From contig NZ_JAIMID010000020.1 in assembly GCF_019966535.1 (NCBI RefSeq), positions 1 to 64,000 on the forward strand: 64,000 nt of DNA. The letters are read 5' to 3'. The notes beneath the pieces are model-generated. The model had not been told where the DNA came from, did no database searches, and worked only from the letters and a program-made list of their open reading frames with translations. Source of the DNA: Mesobacterium pallidum (GTDB lineage Bacteria > Pseudomonadota > Alphaproteobacteria > Rhodobacterales > Rhodobacteraceae). Position 1 is the first letter of the stretch. Each line of letters opens with the position of its first letter. The position numbers were made by a program, and so were the translations under genes. Shown here in pieces: positions 6,674 through 15,408 of this stretch.

Positions 6674-8311
6674 CTAGTGTCCCGCGCTTTCCATCCTGCG
6701 GTGTTCGATGACCTCTTCGAGCCAGCCCAGCTTCATCTCGGGGACCGAGCTCAGCAGCAGGTCGGTGTAATCGTCGAACGGGGGCGACAGCACCTCGGAC
6801 TTGGTGCCGTAGCGGACCACCCGGCCCTTGTACATAACCGCGATGCTGTCCGCGATGGCGCGCACCGTCGCCAGGTCATGGGTGATGAACAGGTAGGCCA
6901 CGTCCTCGCGTTTCTGCAGGCTGAGCAGCAGCTTGAGGATGCCATCCGCCACCAGCGGGTCGAGCGCCGATGTCACCTCGTCGCAGATGATCAGCTTGGG
7001 GTCGGCGGCGAGCGCGCGGGCGATGCAGACGCGCTGCTTCTGCCCGCCCGAGAGCTCGGCCGGGTAGCGGTCGATGAAGCCCTCGCCCAGTTCGATCTCG
7101 TCCAGAAGCTCGATGATGCGTTGACGTTTCGCCTTGCCCTTGAGGCCGAAGTAGAACTCGAGCGGGCGGCCGATGATGGTGCCGACGGTCTGGCGCGGGT
7201 TCATCGCAACGTCGGCCATCTGGTAGATCATCTGCAGCTCGCGCAGGTCCTCGCGCGACCGGGACGGCATGTCGGGGCTGAGGGTGCGGCCGGCGAAGAT
7301 GATCGAGCCCTCGCGCGGCGGCAGCAGCCCGGTGATGACCCGTGCCAGCGTGGATTTACCCGACCCCGATTCGCCCACCACGGCCAGCGTCTGGCCGGGG
7401 TGCAGGTCGACGTTGATGGTCTCGAGCACGTCGAACCTGGTGCCCGAGTAGCGCGCGGTCACGCCCTCGACCCGCAGCACCGGTTCGGGCGTCGGCTGCT
7501 TTTCCTCGTGCTCGATCGAGCGGACCGAGACCAGCGCCTGGGTATATTCTTCCTGCGGGTTGTTGATGATCTGGTCGCAGGTGCCATATTCGACCGTCTT
7601 GCCGCCCCTCAGCACCATGATCTCGTCGCTGACCTGCGCCACCACCGCGAGGTCATGGGTGATATAAAGCGCGGCGACGCCAGTGTCGCGGATCGCGTCC
7701 TTGATCGCCGCCAGCACGTCGATCTGCGTGGTCACGTCCAGCGCCGTCGTCGGCTCGTCGAAGATCACCAGGTCCGGCTCGGGGCAGAGCGCCAGCGCCG
7801 TCATCGCCCGTTGCAGCTGCCCGCCCGAGACCTGGTGCGGGTAGCGGTTGCCGAAGGTTTCGGGCTCCGGCAGGCCGAGCTTGTGGAACAGGGTCACTGC
7901 CCGCTCCTCGGCCTCGCGCTTGGAGCAGCGGCCATGGGCCAGCGCGGCCTCGGTGATCTGCTCCATCAGCTTCTTGGCGGGGTTGAAGGCGGCGGCGGCG
8001 GATTGCGCCACATAGGTCACCTCGGCCCCGCGGATGGCGCGCATCTTGCCGCCGCGCAGGGGGCGGATGTCGCGGCCGTTCAGCAGCACTTCGCCCCCGG
8101 TCAGGCGCACGCCGCCGCGGCCGTAGTTCATCGCCGACAGGCCGATGGTGGACTTGCCGGCCCCGGATTCGCCGATCAGCCCCAGCACCTTGCCCTTTTC
8201 CAGCGTCAGCGAGACGCCGTCGACGATGGTGATCTCCTGCGGGGGCTCGCCGGGCGGATAGGCCGTGGCGCCGATCTTCAGGTTCTTGATCTCGAGAAGC
8301 GTATCAGCCAC
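6674..8311 (-). CDS. Peptide/nickel ABC transporter, fused double ATPase (DppDF type)
   Basis: This 545-residue protein has two complete ABC ATPase domains in tandem. The N-terminal domain has Walker A GESGAGKST, signature SGGQLQRAM and Walker B LVIFDEP; the C-terminal domain has GESGSGKST, signature LSGGQKQR and Walker B LIICDEV. Such fusions combine the DppD and DppF subunits of dipeptide/oligopeptide importers. The start is a GTG at 8311 with AAAGGAGG five bases upstream, overlapping the end of the permease gene by eight bases. It is the last gene of the transporter operon at 11689-6674. Confidence 0.95.
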   Translation of the reverse strand: MADTLLEIKNLKIGATAYPPGEPPQEITIVDGVSLTLEKGKVLGLIGESGAGKSTIGLSAMNYGRGGVRLTGGEVLLNGRDIRPLRGGKMRAIRGAEVTYVAQSAAAAFNPAKKLMEQITEAALAHGRCSKREAEERAVTLFHKLGLPEPETFGNRYPHQVSGGQLQRAMTALALCPEPDLVIFDEPTTALDVTTQIDVLAAIKDAIRDTGVAALYITHDLAVVAQVSDEIMVLRGGKTVEYGTCDQIINNPQEEYTQALVSVRSIEHEEKQPTPEPVLRVEGVTARYSGTRFDVLETINVDLHPGQTLAVVGESGSGKSTLARVITGLLPPREGSIIFAGRTLSPDMPSRSREDLRELQMIYQMADVAMNPRQTVGTIIGRPLEFYFGLKGKAKRQRIIELLDEIELGEGFIDRYPAELSGGQKQRVCIARALAADPKLIICDEVTSALDPLVADGILKLLLSLQKREDVAYLFITHDLATVRAIADSIAVMYKGRVVRYGTKSEVLSPPFDDYTDLLLSSVPEMKLGWLEEVIEHRRMESAGH

Positions 8312-9119
8312 CGCGGCCTCCTTTCAGGGACGTGGTCCGGTTCAGCACCCAGTCGGCCACGAGGTTCACCGAGATCGCCAGCGTGGCGATGGCGATGGCC
8401 GGGACGAGCGCGGCGGGGATGCCGTAGATGATGCCGTCCTTGTTTTCCTTCACGATGCCACCCCAATCCGCGGCGGGCGGCTGAATGCCAAGGCCGAGGA
8501 ACGACAGCGTCGACACGAACAGCACCATGAAGATGAAGCGCAGGCCCATCTCGGCCACCAGCGGCGACAGGGCGTTGGGCAGGATCTCGCGGAAGATGAT
8601 CCAGCCCCGGCCCTCGCCGCGCAGACGCGCCGCCTCGACAAAATCCATGACGTTGATGTCCACGGCGACGGCGCGGGCCAGGCGGTAGACGCGGGTGCTG
8701 TCCAGCAGGCCCATGACCAGCACCAGCACCGGCAGCGTGACCGGCATGACCGACAGCACCACAAGGGCGAAGATCAGCGTCGGGATCGACATGATCAGGT
8801 CGACGAAACGCGACAGCGCCTGGTCGGCCCAGCCGCCCAGCACGGCTGCCAGCAGGCCCAGCACGGCCCCGGTGGTGAAACTCAGCACCGTCGCGGCGGC
8901 GGCGATGAAGATCGTCGTGCGCCCGCCGTAGATCATGCGGCTCAGCAGGTCGCGGCCGATGTTGTCGGTGCCCAGCCAATGCTCTGCGCTGGCCGGCTCC
9001 CAAACGCCGCCGACCACTTCGGCCATGCCGTAGGGGGCGATGAGCGGCGCGAAGATCGCCGCGAGGAAGTAGAGCGCGGTAAAGAAAAGGCCGACCGCGG
9101 CGGCAAAGGGAACTCTCAT
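8304..9119 (-). CDS. Peptide ABC transporter permease (DppC-like)
   Basis: This 271-residue inner-membrane protein has an N-terminal transmembrane helix (VPFAAAVGLFFTALYFLAAI) and the DppC hallmark LGTDNIGRDLLSRMIYGGRT. The ATPase-contact loop follows around EAARLRGEGRGWIIFREILPNA. About six membrane segments are expected. It pairs with the DppB-like permease 28 bases upstream to form the translocation pore. Confidence 0.94.
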   Translation of the reverse strand: MRVPFAAAVGLFFTALYFLAAIFAPLIAPYGMAEVVGGVWEPASAEHWLGTDNIGRDLLSRMIYGGRTTIFIAAAATVLSFTTGAVLGLLAAVLGGWADQALSRFVDLIMSIPTLIFALVVLSVMPVTLPVLVLVMGLLDSTRVYRLARAVAVDINVMDFVEAARLRGEGRGWIIFREILPNALSPLVAEMGLRFIFMVLFVSTLSFLGLGIQPPAADWGGIVKENKDGIIYGIPAALVPAIAIATLAISVNLVADWVLNRTTSLKGGRGG

Positions 9120-9147
9120 GCGCCGCTCCGTTCGCTTTGTGTCCGGG

Positions 9148-10104
9148 TCATTTGGGATGCCTCAGCCGCGGGTTCGACAGGATCGACACGATGTCGGCCA
9201 CAAGGTTCAGCCCGATGTAGACGGCGGCAAAGATCAGCCCGCAGGCCTGCACCACCGGCACGTCGCGCTTGCTCACATGGTCGACCAGGTACTGGCCCAT
9301 GCCGGGATAGGTGAAGACGACCTCGATCACCACGACGCCGACCACGAGATAGGCGAGGTTCAGCATGACCACGTTGACGATCGGCGCGATGGCATTCGGG
9401 AAGGCATGCCGCCGGATGATCGTGAACATCGACAGGCCCTTCAGTTCGGCCGTCTCGATATAGGCCGATTGCATCACGTTCAGGATCGCGGCGCGGGTCA
9501 TGCGCATCATGTGCGCCAGCACCACCAGCGTCAGCACGGCGACCGGCAGCGCGATGGCATGCAGCTTGGCGCCCAGGCTCATGCCGTCATAGATGGTCGA
9601 TACCGAGGGCGCCCAGCCCAGTTGCACCCCGACAAAGAACATCAGCACGTAGCCGATCAGGAATTCAGGCACCGAGATCGAGGCCAGCGTCACCGCCGAG
9701 ATCAGCTTGTCGGGCCAGCGTTCGCGGTAGCGCACGGCCAGCAGGCCAAGGAAGATGGCCAGCGGCACCGACACCAGCGCCGCCCAGAAGGCAAGGAACA
9801 GCGTGTTGCCCATGCGCGTCCAGAGCTGGCCCGCGATGTCCTGTCCGGAGGTGAGCGCGGTGCCAAGGTCCCCGGTCAGCGCGCCGCCCAGCCAGTCGAA
9901 ATAGCGGCTGAGGGCGGGTTCGTTCAGGCCCAGCTCGGCGCGCAGGTTGGCCAGCGCCTCGGGTGTCGCGGATTGGCCGAGGATGGATTGTGCCACGTCC
10001 CCCGGCAGGATCTGCGTCCCCGCGAAGATCAGGATCGAGACGAGGAAGAGCAGGAGGAGGCCCAGCGCGATGCGCTGGGCCAACAGTCGTGCGATCGGGC
10101 CCAT
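9148..10104 (-). CDS. Peptide ABC transporter permease (DppB-like)
   Basis: This 318-residue permease has an N-terminal membrane anchor (LAQRIALGLLLLFLVSILIF) and ILPGDVAQSILGQ, a DppB-typical periplasmic segment. The coupling-helix region is YIETAELKGLSMFTIIRRHA. The C-terminus VADIVSILSNPRLR matches the family. It starts one base downstream of the stop of the binding-protein gene, so tight co-expression is likely. Confidence 0.94.
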   Translation of the reverse strand: MGPIARLLAQRIALGLLLLFLVSILIFAGTQILPGDVAQSILGQSATPEALANLRAELGLNEPALSRYFDWLGGALTGDLGTALTSGQDIAGQLWTRMGNTLFLAFWAALVSVPLAIFLGLLAVRYRERWPDKLISAVTLASISVPEFLIGYVLMFFVGVQLGWAPSVSTIYDGMSLGAKLHAIALPVAVLTLVVLAHMMRMTRAAILNVMQSAYIETAELKGLSMFTIIRRHAFPNAIAPIVNVVMLNLAYLVVGVVVIEVVFTYPGMGQYLVDHVSKRDVPVVQACGLIFAAVYIGLNLVADIVSILSNPRLRHPK

Positions 10105-10105
10105 G

Positions 10106-11689
10106 TCAGGCGGCGACCCACATCTTCATGGGCGCGTAGAAGTTGTTCAGCTCGAAGCCGACCTTGGCATCTTCCCAGCCCGCGACGCGGTTGGTCACGC
10201 CGTCGACGAAGTCGTTGAACATCGGGCAGATCAGCCCGCCGTCGTCATGGACCAGCATCGACATCTCGGCGTACATCGCGGTCCGCTTCGCCTCGTCCAG
10301 CTCGGCGCGGGCGGCGAAGAGCAGCTCGTCGAAACGATCGTTGAAGAAGCGGGTGTCGTTCCAGTCCGCCGTCGACAGGTACGCGGTCGAGAACATCGAA
10401 TCCTGCGTGGGACGGCCGCCCCAGTAGCTGGTGCAGAAGGGCTGGGCGTTCCAGACCTCGGACCAGTAGCCGTCGTTCGGCTCGCGCTTGATGTCCAGCG
10501 TGATGCCGGCCGCGGCCGCCGATTGCTGGAACAGCGCCGCCGCGTCGGGCGCGCTGGGGAAGGAGTTGTCCGAGGTGCGCAGCAGCACCGGGCCGTCATG
10601 GCCGGACTTGTCGAAGTGGAACTTGGCCTTGTCCGGATCGTAGGTCCGCTGCTCGAGCGGGGTATAGAGCGGGTAGGACGAGTTGATCGGGGTGTCGTTG
10701 CCGACCGAACCGTAGCCGAAGAGGATCTTTTCGACCAATTCCTCGCGGTTGATGGCGTATTTCAGCGCCAGCCGCAGGTCCTTGTTGTCGAAGGGCGCCG
10801 TGTTGCAATGCATGATGAACACGTAATGGCCGGGGCCCGAGGTCGTCTTGATCTCGATGTTCGGCGCGCGGGCGACAAGGCCGGCGGTGCGCGGCGGCAC
10901 GCGGTTGACCATGTCGACCTGGCCCGATTGCAGCGCGGCCATACGGGCGGTGTCGTCGTTGATGACGATCAGCTCGATGGTCTCGGCATGGCCGTAATCG
11001 CCCCAGTAATCATCGCGCTTGGACGCGACGAAGCGGACGCCCATGTCCACCTCCTGCAGGACGTAGGGCCCGGTGCCGATGGCGGCGGCCGGGTCGTCCT
11101 TGCCGCCGTTCGGCTGGATCATCAGGTGGTAGTCGGTCAGCAGGTACGGCAGGTCGGCGTTCGGCGCGTCCAGCTCGACGATGAAGGTGTCGCCCTCGAC
11201 CGACATGCCGGCGATGCCGCGCATGATGCCCAGCGCGCCCGACTTGGTGTCCTCGCCCGAGTGGCGCTCCATCGTGGCCAGCACGTCCTCGGCCGTCACG
11301 GTCTTGCCGTTCGAGAAGGTGATGCCCGGACGCACCTTGAAGCGCCAGATCTTGGCATCGGGCGAGCTTTCCCAGCTTTCGGCCACCTTGCCCTCGAGCC
11401 CGCCCTGCGGGTGCAGCTCGACCAGCGGCTCACCCCAGAGACGGTTCACGGTGCTGGCCGTCGCGTTGGCGGCCACCGCCGGGTCGAGGCTGTCCGAGGA
11501 CGCGCCGCCCTGGATACCGACCTTGATCGTGCCGCCCTTCTGCGGACCGGCGGCCTGCACGGCGCTGGCCAGCAGGGTGCCCGCGGTGGCGGCCGTCAGG
11601 CCCAGCGCAGCGGTGCGGCCCATGAATTCGCGGCGCGACACGAGGCCCAGTGCTGCACGTTTCTTGAGATAATCGAGATAGTCGGACAT
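10106..11689 (-). CDS. Peptide ABC transporter substrate-binding protein, Tat-exported
   Basis: This 527-residue SBP_bac_5 family protein starts MSDYLDYLKKRAALGLVSRR. The twin-arginine motif SRREFMGR is followed by a hydrophobic Ala-rich stretch ending in ASAVQAAG, a Tat signal. The mature part has the family landmarks GGTIKVGIQGG, EPLVELHPQG and WRFKVRPGITFSNGKTVTAEDV. It delivers peptides or related solutes to the DppBC-type permeases. An upstream in-frame codon at 11728 would add 13 residues before the signal and is less likely. Two palindromes lie just upstream and may control the operon. Confidence 0.93.
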   Translation of the reverse strand: MSDYLDYLKKRAALGLVSRREFMGRTAALGLTAATAGTLLASAVQAAGPQKGGTIKVGIQGGASSDSLDPAVAANATASTVNRLWGEPLVELHPQGGLEGKVAESWESSPDAKIWRFKVRPGITFSNGKTVTAEDVLATMERHSGEDTKSGALGIMRGIAGMSVEGDTFIVELDAPNADLPYLLTDYHLMIQPNGGKDDPAAAIGTGPYVLQEVDMGVRFVASKRDDYWGDYGHAETIELIVINDDTARMAALQSGQVDMVNRVPPRTAGLVARAPNIEIKTTSGPGHYVFIMHCNTAPFDNKDLRLALKYAINREELVEKILFGYGSVGNDTPINSSYPLYTPLEQRTYDPDKAKFHFDKSGHDGPVLLRTSDNSFPSAPDAAALFQQSAAAAGITLDIKREPNDGYWSEVWNAQPFCTSYWGGRPTQDSMFSTAYLSTADWNDTRFFNDRFDELLFAARAELDEAKRTAMYAEMSMLVHDDGGLICPMFNDFVDGVTNRVAGWEDAKVGFELNNFYAPMKMWVAA

Positions 11690-11734
11690 TGAGATCTCCC
11701 TGATCCTGTCGGTTGCCTGTTGCGGCATTTTTTC

Positions 11735-11750
11735 TTGACTGATGAGTCAA
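11735..11750. promoter_or_regulatory. Candidate operator: TTGACT-4-AGTCAA palindrome
   Basis: A perfect inverted repeat of six-base arms (TTGACT GATG AGTCAA) about 45 bases upstream of the binding-protein start, in the 183-base gap between the CocE-type gene and the transporter. Its size and symmetry suit a dimeric repressor or activator. The regulator is not identified; the LysR gene upstream of the hydrolase is one candidate. Confidence 0.45.
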
Positions 11751-11759
11751 CAATGCCGA

Positions 11760-11777
11760 TTGAAGCCCGGTCTTCAA
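11760..11777. promoter_or_regulatory. Candidate operator: TTGAAG-6-CTTCAA palindrome
   Basis: A second perfect inverted repeat (TTGAAG CCCGGT CTTCAA), nine bases beyond the TTGACT palindrome. Two different palindromes side by side in front of the transporter operon suggest more than one input or an overlapping promoter and operator. Confidence 0.42.
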
Positions 11778-11872
11778 CCAAAATTTTGCCGAAAGTGAGC
11801 ATTTGATCGCTTTGTGGGCACGTATGCAGGATACCGCCGGCGCGAATCGTGCAGATGACACCGGCCGCCCGG

Positions 11873-13855
11873 TCACAGCATGTCGCGCGGGATGTCTTCG
11901 GTCACGGGGCGGCGATACACCTCGCGGTCATTCTCGTAAGCGATGAGCTCGCCGCGCAGGTAGAAGGTGGTCGCGTCCGACCACATTTCGGCATGGGTTT
12001 CGGTGCGGGTCTGCCAGTCGCCCCGGCCGTTCGTCTCGGTCCAGTGGGTGCGGCCGCGCGCGGACAGCGGGTCATCGGGGTGGATCGTCCACCATTCCCG
12101 CGCGACCCCGCCCGATTCCAGCCCGTGGTCCTTGTCGCGCCGGGCGCCGAAATCGTCGACGATTTCCAGCGTGATTTCGCCCGTGCCCATGTCGGTGACG
12201 ACCCGGCGCGCGTTCTGCGCCGGGCGCAGTTCCTCGGTCTGCCAGGGGGTTGCGGCGTCGGGTTCGGGAAAGCTCCGCTGGTCCGCCTCCACCGCCTCGA
12301 CCGTGGGCAGGTCGAGATGCCCGGACTTGACCGTCAGCGTGGCCGCCTCGGGCGCGGGCCAGATCAGCGGCCAGTAGGTATTCGAAACGGCCACGCGCAG
12401 CCGGTGCCCGGCGGGCACGCGGTAGGCGATGTGGTCAAGCTCCAGCGCGATCTCGACCGTCTCGCCCATGGGCAGCGGGGACGGCGTTGCGTGGCTGTCG
12501 CGATGCGCGAGGTTCAGCACGCCATAGGTGATCCGGGTCGCGGCGCCGTCGGGGTGCACGTGGTTCAGCCGGATCGCCACCTGCCCCAGCGGCTTGTCCG
12601 ATTGCAGGCGCAGCGTGACGCGTGGCGCACCGCTGATGTCCACGCCCCGTTCCAGCGGCAGGCTGTCCCAGCAGGCCGATTTCGCATCGTCCACCCGCTG
12701 GTCGCCGGGCATTTCCGGCCCCAGCCAGATCGCGCAATATTCGCCCGACGCGGCCCCGGTGTCCTGCGGCGAGGCGACCAGCACGTCCAGAGGCGCCGGC
12801 GTCGGCCCCAGCCGCCCGGCCGCGCCCAGGTGCAGGCGCTGCGGTTTCGGCGCGGGATCGGCCAGCCAGCGCCCCGGCCGTTCGGTATACCAGGTCGCGG
12901 GGCGCACGCCGTCCATCATCCAGACGGTATAGGCCGGGTCATCCGCCACGCCGCGCTCCTCGCCCTTGAGCCACTGGGCCCACCAGCGTTCGGCCACCTG
13001 CAGGAAACCGATGCGCGGCTCGGGCACGGCGAAATGCGGGTACTTGTGCACCCAGGGGCCGACGATGCCCTGCACCGGGGCCGAGAGGTTCTCGACCAGC
13101 GTCGGCACGGTGTTCTTGTAGCTGTCGCCCCAGCCGCCGATCGCCAGCGTGGCCGCTTGAATCGCGCTGAAATCCTCGCAGACGGACCCGTGCTGCCAAT
13201 AGGTGTCGCGGTGCTGGTGGCGCAGCCAGGTCGCGGCAAGGAAGGGCTCGGCCTCGAGCCGTTGCATCCACATCTCGCGCCATTTGTCGCCCACCAGCGC
13301 CGGGTCCGGCGGGCGCGAGGAATAGGCCCACATGGTGCTGCCCCAGCCGAGATTCTCATTCAGCAGGCAACCACCCTTGTAATGGATGTCGTCGGCAAAG
13401 CGGTCGGCGGTGGAACAGAGCGTGATGATCGCCTTCAGCGCCGGTGGCCGCAGCGCCGCGACCTGAAGCCCGTTGAACCCGCCCCAGCTGATCCCCATCA
13501 TGCCGACATTGCCGTTGCACCACGGCTGCTTTGCGGCCCAGGCGATCACCTCGCAGGCGTCCGACAGCTCCTGCGCGGTGTACTCATCCTCCATCAGCCC
13601 GTCGCTGTCGCCATTGCCGCGCATGTCCACGCGCAGGCAGGCATAGCCGCGCTTGGCGAACCACGGATGGGTCAGCGCATCGCGGGCACAGGTCCCGTCG
13701 CGCTTGCGGTAGGGCAGGTATTCCAGGATCACGGGCACCGGCGCGTCGCCGGCATCGGCCGGGATCCAGGTGCGGGCAGAGAGGCGACAGCCATCGGACA
13801 GGGTGATCCCCATGTCGGCCGTCTCGACGATGTCTCGCAGATCGGTCTTGCTCAT
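11873..13855 (-). CDS. CocE/NonD-type hydrolase (X-Pro dipeptidyl-peptidase-like)
   Basis: This 660-residue serine hydrolase has an N-terminal alpha/beta-hydrolase domain with ILEYLPYRKRDG and LRVDMRGNGDSDG. The nucleophile elbow is GISWGGFNG near residue 120, and GPWVHKYPH supplies the catalytic His region. A C-terminal jelly-roll-like domain contains YRVPAGHRLRVAVSNTYWP. Relatives include cocaine esterase and Xaa-Pro dipeptidyl peptidases. I see no signal peptide. Its position between a LysR regulator and a peptide transporter, all on one strand, suggests cleavage of imported peptides or amides. Confidence 0.9.
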   Translation of the reverse strand: MSKTDLRDIVETADMGITLSDGCRLSARTWIPADAGDAPVPVILEYLPYRKRDGTCARDALTHPWFAKRGYACLRVDMRGNGDSDGLMEDEYTAQELSDACEVIAWAAKQPWCNGNVGMMGISWGGFNGLQVAALRPPALKAIITLCSTADRFADDIHYKGGCLLNENLGWGSTMWAYSSRPPDPALVGDKWREMWMQRLEAEPFLAATWLRHQHRDTYWQHGSVCEDFSAIQAATLAIGGWGDSYKNTVPTLVENLSAPVQGIVGPWVHKYPHFAVPEPRIGFLQVAERWWAQWLKGEERGVADDPAYTVWMMDGVRPATWYTERPGRWLADPAPKPQRLHLGAAGRLGPTPAPLDVLVASPQDTGAASGEYCAIWLGPEMPGDQRVDDAKSACWDSLPLERGVDISGAPRVTLRLQSDKPLGQVAIRLNHVHPDGAATRITYGVLNLAHRDSHATPSPLPMGETVEIALELDHIAYRVPAGHRLRVAVSNTYWPLIWPAPEAATLTVKSGHLDLPTVEAVEADQRSFPEPDAATPWQTEELRPAQNARRVVTDMGTGEITLEIVDDFGARRDKDHGLESGGVAREWWTIHPDDPLSARGRTHWTETNGRGDWQTRTETHAEMWSDATTFYLRGELIAYENDREVYRRPVTEDIPRDML

Positions 13856-13887
13856 GGGCGAAGTGGTGCGCGATGCGGCCCCCGGCG

Positions 13888-14742
13888 TCAAGCGCTGGCG
13901 GGCGGCAGGTCCTCGGCCAGCGCCTCTGCCAGGGCGCTGCGCACGGCGCGTACGCGGGCCGAGCCGGCCATGTCCGCCTGGCAGGCCACCCAGAGCGGGA
14001 TCGGAAAGTCCGGCATCTCGCCGCCCCAGCGGGCCATGCGGGGGTCGGGGTCGCCCAGCATCGACGGCAGCCAGGACCGGCCCAGCCCCGCCGCCACCAT
14101 TTCCCGCAGCACCTGGAAGCTGTCGGCCCCCGGACCGATGTCGCCGGCCGACACGTCGCGGGTAATCCAGGCGGCCGGCGCGCTTTGCCCCAGCGGCCCC
14201 TCGAGCGCCAGCCAGCGGTCCGGCGCGCCGGGCGTCGTGTAGACGCCGAACCGCAGCTCTCCGGCGGCAGTACCGACCAGGCCCTCGGGCAGGCGCATGG
14301 CCGGGCGCACCGTCACGTCCACCCCCGCGCGGGTATAATCCAGCGCCACGTTCGAACAGATCAGCGACAGCCGCAGCTCGGGGAACCTTGCCTGCACCGC
14401 CGCCACGGCGCGCGGCAGCACGGTCTGGCACAGCGTGTCGGTCGAGGTGATCCGCACCGCGCCGCGCGGCTCGGCCCCGCCGCCGCCCATCAGTCGGTCG
14501 ACCGAGAGGGCCGCGAACTCGGCATCGCGCACCGCCTCGATCACCGCCTGCCGCTCGGGCAGCACGGTGTAGCCCGAGGCATGGCGCGCGAACAGCGGCT
14601 CTCCCTGCCGGTCCTCGAAGGCGGCGATGCGCCGGATCACGGTGCCATGGGTTACACCCAGCCGCCGTGCCGCGGCGCTGACACTGCCCGTATCGGCCAC
14701 CGCCAGCACGAAACGCAGGTCATCCCAATTGCCCTGGTCCAT
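13888..14742 (-). CDS. LysR family transcriptional regulator
   Basis: This 284-residue protein has an N-terminal winged helix-turn-helix (LRFVLAVADTGSVSAAARRL then THGTVIRRIAAFE) and a C-terminal effector domain (RGAVRITSTDT, LSLICSNVALDY). I place the start at ATG 14742, which has AGGTGAGG just upstream; a GTG three codons earlier is also in frame. It heads the minus-strand peptide/hydrolase locus and is divergent from the cytochrome c' gene, so it could act on either side. The shared promoter region holds an 11-base imperfect inverted repeat. Confidence 0.9.
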   Translation of the reverse strand: MDQGNWDDLRFVLAVADTGSVSAAARRLGVTHGTVIRRIAAFEDRQGEPLFARHASGYTVLPERQAVIEAVRDAEFAALSVDRLMGGGGAEPRGAVRITSTDTLCQTVLPRAVAAVQARFPELRLSLICSNVALDYTRAGVDVTVRPAMRLPEGLVGTAAGELRFGVYTTPGAPDRWLALEGPLGQSAPAAWITRDVSAGDIGPGADSFQVLREMVAAGLGRSWLPSMLGDPDPRMARWGGEMPDFPIPLWVACQADMAGSARVRAVRSALAEALAEDLPPASA

Positions 14743-14752
14743 CCGCCTCACC

Positions 14753-14809
14753 TGTCAAGAAATCACACAACCCTGCTTTGTTTTCGAGAATATGCGGCAT
14801 TTCCTGACA
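14753..14809. promoter_or_regulatory. Divergent promoter region with inverted repeat
   Basis: TGTCAAGAAAT (14753-14763) and ATTTCCTGACA (14799-14809) are inverted copies with one mismatch, 35 bases apart. They lie between the LysR gene and the cytochrome c' gene. Spaced dyads in a LysR-type divergent region fit an autoregulatory binding site, but this is inference. Confidence 0.4.
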
Positions 14810-14862
14810 AGGCTATCCTGCGGGCATTCACATCTCAGCCATCTCAGCAACGGAGTGCTCTC

Positions 14863-15345
14863 ATGAAAGCCCGCTTTACCTTCGGCCTCGCCGCCGTCCT
14901 GTCGATCTCCGGCCTGGTCGGCGCGGTCGTCGCCGACAGCCATGTCGATCCGGCCATTGCCGGCGCCATCAAGGCCCGGCAGGCGCAGATGACGCTCTAT
15001 GCCTTCAACCTCGGCACGCTCGGCGCCATGGCGCGCGGCAACGCCCCCTATGACGCAGAGGCCGCCACCGCCGCCGCCACCAACCTGCAGGCGCTGACCG
15101 GGCTCAACGCCTCGGCGCTCTGGCCCGCCGGATCGGATTCCGAATCGGTCGACGGGACCAGGGCCCTGCCCGCCCTGTGGCAGAACTTTCCCGACGTGAT
15201 CGAAAAGGCGCAGGCCACCAAGGCGGCTGCCGATGCAATGGTCACCGCCGCCGGAACCGACCTCGCGGCGCTGCAAGGGGCCATGGGGGCGCTTGGCGGG
15301 GCTTGCGGCGACTGCCACAAGGCCTACCGTCTTCCCGACGAGTGA
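14863..15345 (+). CDS. Cytochrome c' (class II c-type cytochrome)
   Basis: This 160-residue protein has a Sec signal peptide (MKARFTFGLAAVLSISGLVG ending near VVADS) and a C-terminal heme-binding CGDCH. This is the class II arrangement, a four-helix bundle with heme c attached near the C-terminus. KARQAQMTLYAFNLGTLGAM and LPALWQNFPDVIEKA are typical of cytochrome c'. These periplasmic proteins bind NO or act in electron transfer. The next gene, 63 bases on, encodes a diheme cytochrome c, so they are probably partners. Confidence 0.92.
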   Translation: MKARFTFGLAAVLSISGLVGAVVADSHVDPAIAGAIKARQAQMTLYAFNLGTLGAMARGNAPYDAEAATAAATNLQALTGLNASALWPAGSDSESVDGTRALPALWQNFPDVIEKAQATKAAADAMVTAAGTDLAALQGAMGALGGACGDCHKAYRLPDE

Positions 15346-15408
15346 CCCCAAGGGCGCCGGCCGGCCAGGGACGCGGCCGGCCGGCGCCGCCAAACGCAGG
15401 AGCCCCCC

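Noticed and set aside
11873..14431. An 852-residue reading of the CocE-type gene
   Set aside because: The N-terminal part overlaps the LysR gene out of frame and does not look like protein. The family start is at 13855.
13873..14862. A long plus-strand frame joined to cytochrome c'
   Set aside because: It is the complementary reading of the LysR gene. The cytochrome signal peptide starts cleanly at 14863.
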